64,000 nt of DNA from Polyangiaceae bacterium. GTDB lineage: Bacteria > Myxococcota_A > Polyangia > Polyangiales > Polyangiaceae. The DNA is taken from assembly GCA_016712345.1 (NCBI GenBank), contig JADJRH010000001.1, positions 1,054,001-1,118,000 on the forward strand, given 5' to 3'. The notes beneath the pieces are model-generated. The model was not told where the DNA came from. It saw only the letters and a program-made list of their open reading frames with translations, and searched no databases. The translations under genes and the position numbers were made by a program. The number at the start of each line of letters is the position of its first letter. Position 1 is the stretch's first letter. Of this stretch, positions 62,722 through 64,000 are shown one piece after another.

Positions 62722-63864
62722 TTAAGTTCCGTCGGTGGGGTTGCGGAGCATTTTGACCTTACCGTCGAGGCGTTTGCTCACCCACACTTTGTTTTTGGCG
62801 TCGACAATCACGGCGCCGGCATCTTCAATCGATTCAATCAATGCAAGGCCCTTTTCAGGTCCGAGTATAAAAATCGCATCGTCAACGGCGTCGGCCATAA
62901 ATGCGTCTTTGGCCCACACGGTAACGCTGCGACAAGCGTTGGCAGGATAACCTGTTCGCGGATCGATAATGTGGTGATACCGCTTTTGGTCTTTTACAAA
63001 CGCGCGTTCGTAATCACCGGCGGTGGAAAACGCGTGGTCTTCCACTTCAATCAATGCAAAATAATCGGTGGGCCCGCTGCCGCGCGGATCGCGAATACCC
63101 ACTTTAAAACGTGAACCGTCGGGCTTTTTTCCGGCGATGTATAGATCACCCCCGGCCTGGGCAAAAAACGAGGTAATGCCCTCGGAAACAAGCACGCGAG
63201 CCGCGGCATCAATAGCATATCCTTTGGCAATTCCGCCCAGGTTCATGCGCATTTGAGGTTTGTTGAGTTTTACAGAACGGGCTTTTTCATCAATTGTAAT
63301 TTGTTTATAATCAATAAGTTTTCGGGCTTTTTCAATGGCCTCTTTAGAAGGGATTTTGTCTTCAGCCCCTTCGTCAAATTTCCAAAGGCCCTTCATTGCT
63401 TCAAACGTGATGTCAAAAACCCCTTCTGAAACGTTGCCTGCCCAAATGCTTTTTTGAATGACGGCAAACGTTTCAGACCCAACGACCACAGCCTGTTTTC
63501 CAGCCGCGGCGTTCACCTGAGAAACTTCACTCGTTTCACTCCAGGTTGTCATGAGCGCCTGCAATCGGCGTATTTCATCGAGCGCTTTTTGGAGTTTGGG
63601 TCGAATTTGCTCTTCACTCAACGTGGGAGTGGTGAACGTTGCAATGGATACGGTGGTACCCATGGCATGATCGTCGAGAGCTACCCTTTTGGCGACGAAT
63701 GCATTGGAATGTCCGGCGCCGGAGGTAGAAACAGCCGCGGACGACTTTGTGGTTTGTACCGTTGCCGAGGGTGAGGTTTGTTGAGTGGGCGTGGGTTCGG
63801 GCGTTTGGCCACACCCAGCCGATAATGCGATAATGGCAGCAACGGTGGCCAGTCGAGCGCGCAT
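62722..63864 (-). CDS. apbE: FAD:protein FMN transferase lipoprotein
   Basis: 380 residues. Lipobox ALSAGC, then a Thr/Ser/Pro-rich linker. ApbE motifs: ALDDHAMGTTVSIATF near the start, LQALMTTWSETSEVSQVNAAAG, FDITFEAMKGLWKF, MNLGGIAKGYAIDAA, and YHHIIDPRTGYPAN with the catalytic-region Asp; then AFMADAVDDAIFILGPEKG. It attaches FMN to Na-translocating NADH reductase or related proteins. No target gene is near. Confidence 0.94.
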   Translation of the reverse strand: MRARLATVAAIIALSAGCGQTPEPTPTQQTSPSATVQTTKSSAAVSTSGAGHSNAFVAKRVALDDHAMGTTVSIATFTTPTLSEEQIRPKLQKALDEIRRLQALMTTWSETSEVSQVNAAAGKQAVVVGSETFAVIQKSIWAGNVSEGVFDITFEAMKGLWKFDEGAEDKIPSKEAIEKARKLIDYKQITIDEKARSVKLNKPQMRMNLGGIAKGYAIDAAARVLVSEGITSFFAQAGGDLYIAGKKPDGSRFKVGIRDPRGSGPTDYFALIEVEDHAFSTAGDYERAFVKDQKRYHHIIDPRTGYPANACRSVTVWAKDAFMADAVDDAIFILGPEKGLALIESIEDAGAVIVDAKNKVWVSKRLDGKVKMLRNPTDGT

Positions 63865-63889
63865 TGCCGGCTCTTACCATGACCAACAA

Positions 63890-64000
63890 GCCGTGCACAG
63901 ATCCGCGGAGTTTTTTGTATTTCAGACTGCTATCGGCTTGCACAGCCTGACCGATCACGTGTCAGGCCGGGATCACGGCTGATGTGTACCCATGGCAGCC
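63890..64000. repeat. R1 dispersed repeat, copy 5, cut by the window edge
   Basis: Carries CAGATCCGCGGAG..., the core CAGACTGCTATCGGCTTGCAC, and ends GATGTGTACCCATGGCAGCC at the edge. Diverged from copies 3 and 4 but clearly the same. Confidence 0.8.

Overview
The window looks like a chromosomal segment of a Myxococcota (Polyangia-like delta-proteobacterium) of intermediate GC. The evidence is family content: a PknK-type Ser/Thr kinase-ATPase relic, two NtrC-type sigma-54 regulators, many lipoproteins, OmpA proteins with thrombospondin-3 or carboxypeptidase-regulatory domains, an IgGFc-binding-type lipoprotein behind a Gly/Thr-rich linker, an MXAN_5187-type membrane protein and paired M16 peptidases. 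Assignments rest on reading sequence and motifs only; no database search was run.

Layout. 1-5.6 kb is accessory: a broken AAA-ATPase-like gene at the left edge, an OmpA protein with an N-terminal cysteine domain, a cluster of CTAG-bounded palindromes, and a two-gene P-loop ATPase/TPR module. 5.7-12.4 kb holds htpG, an ECF sigma factor with a small membrane partner, a HAD 5'-nucleotidase, and a frameshifted ParA with tandem zinc knuckles followed by a small RHH-like protein. 12.4-13.4 kb is a gene-free repeat nest. 13.4-23.3 kb holds a methyltransferase, an SPFH protein, a kinase pseudogene, an M18 aminopeptidase, a MITE-like element, an M16 peptidase pair, a DUF1684 protein and a putative amidase/lipoprotein (effector/immunity-like) pair. 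23.4-30.5 kb holds hutU, an NTF2-like protein, an AlkD-like protein, repeats, a broken Rpn nuclease gene, an outer-membrane barrel gene interrupted by TGA, and glmM. 30.6-43.7 kb is orderly: ABC ATPase plus sigma-54 regulator, a large OmpA protein, a prolyl oligopeptidase, lipoproteins, an Ala/Glu/Lys-rich membrane protein, and trxB-udg-DUF2085. 43.9-64 kb holds envelope and signalling genes (FadL-like porin, MXAN_5187-type protein, cupredoxin-like protein, NtrC regulator, zinc-protease-like lipoprotein, IgGFc-type lipoprotein, CheR, TPR-peptidase, GNAT) plus purH, a cytochrome lipoprotein and apbE, broken up by copies of one dispersed repeat family.

Five genes (AAA-ATPase-like, parA, PknK-like kinase, rpn, barrel protein) are disrupted, three of them by internal deletions, and the disrupted genes lie in or near the repeat-rich parts.

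The strongest non-genic signals are: (i) a modular family of CTAG-ended palindromes with a conserved middle module, two copies of which supply the TAG stop codon of the adjacent gene; (ii) a second family with CACGGAG-iteron ends and a fold-prone core, including a 338-bp apparently identical inverted pair 8.3 kb apart; and (iii) a strong excess of the palindrome GTGTACAC (17 exact copies found by eye). The most system-like gene groups are the ATPase/TPR pair and the BPSL0067-type amidase/lipoprotein pair. No tRNA, rRNA, CRISPR array or intact transposase gene was seen.
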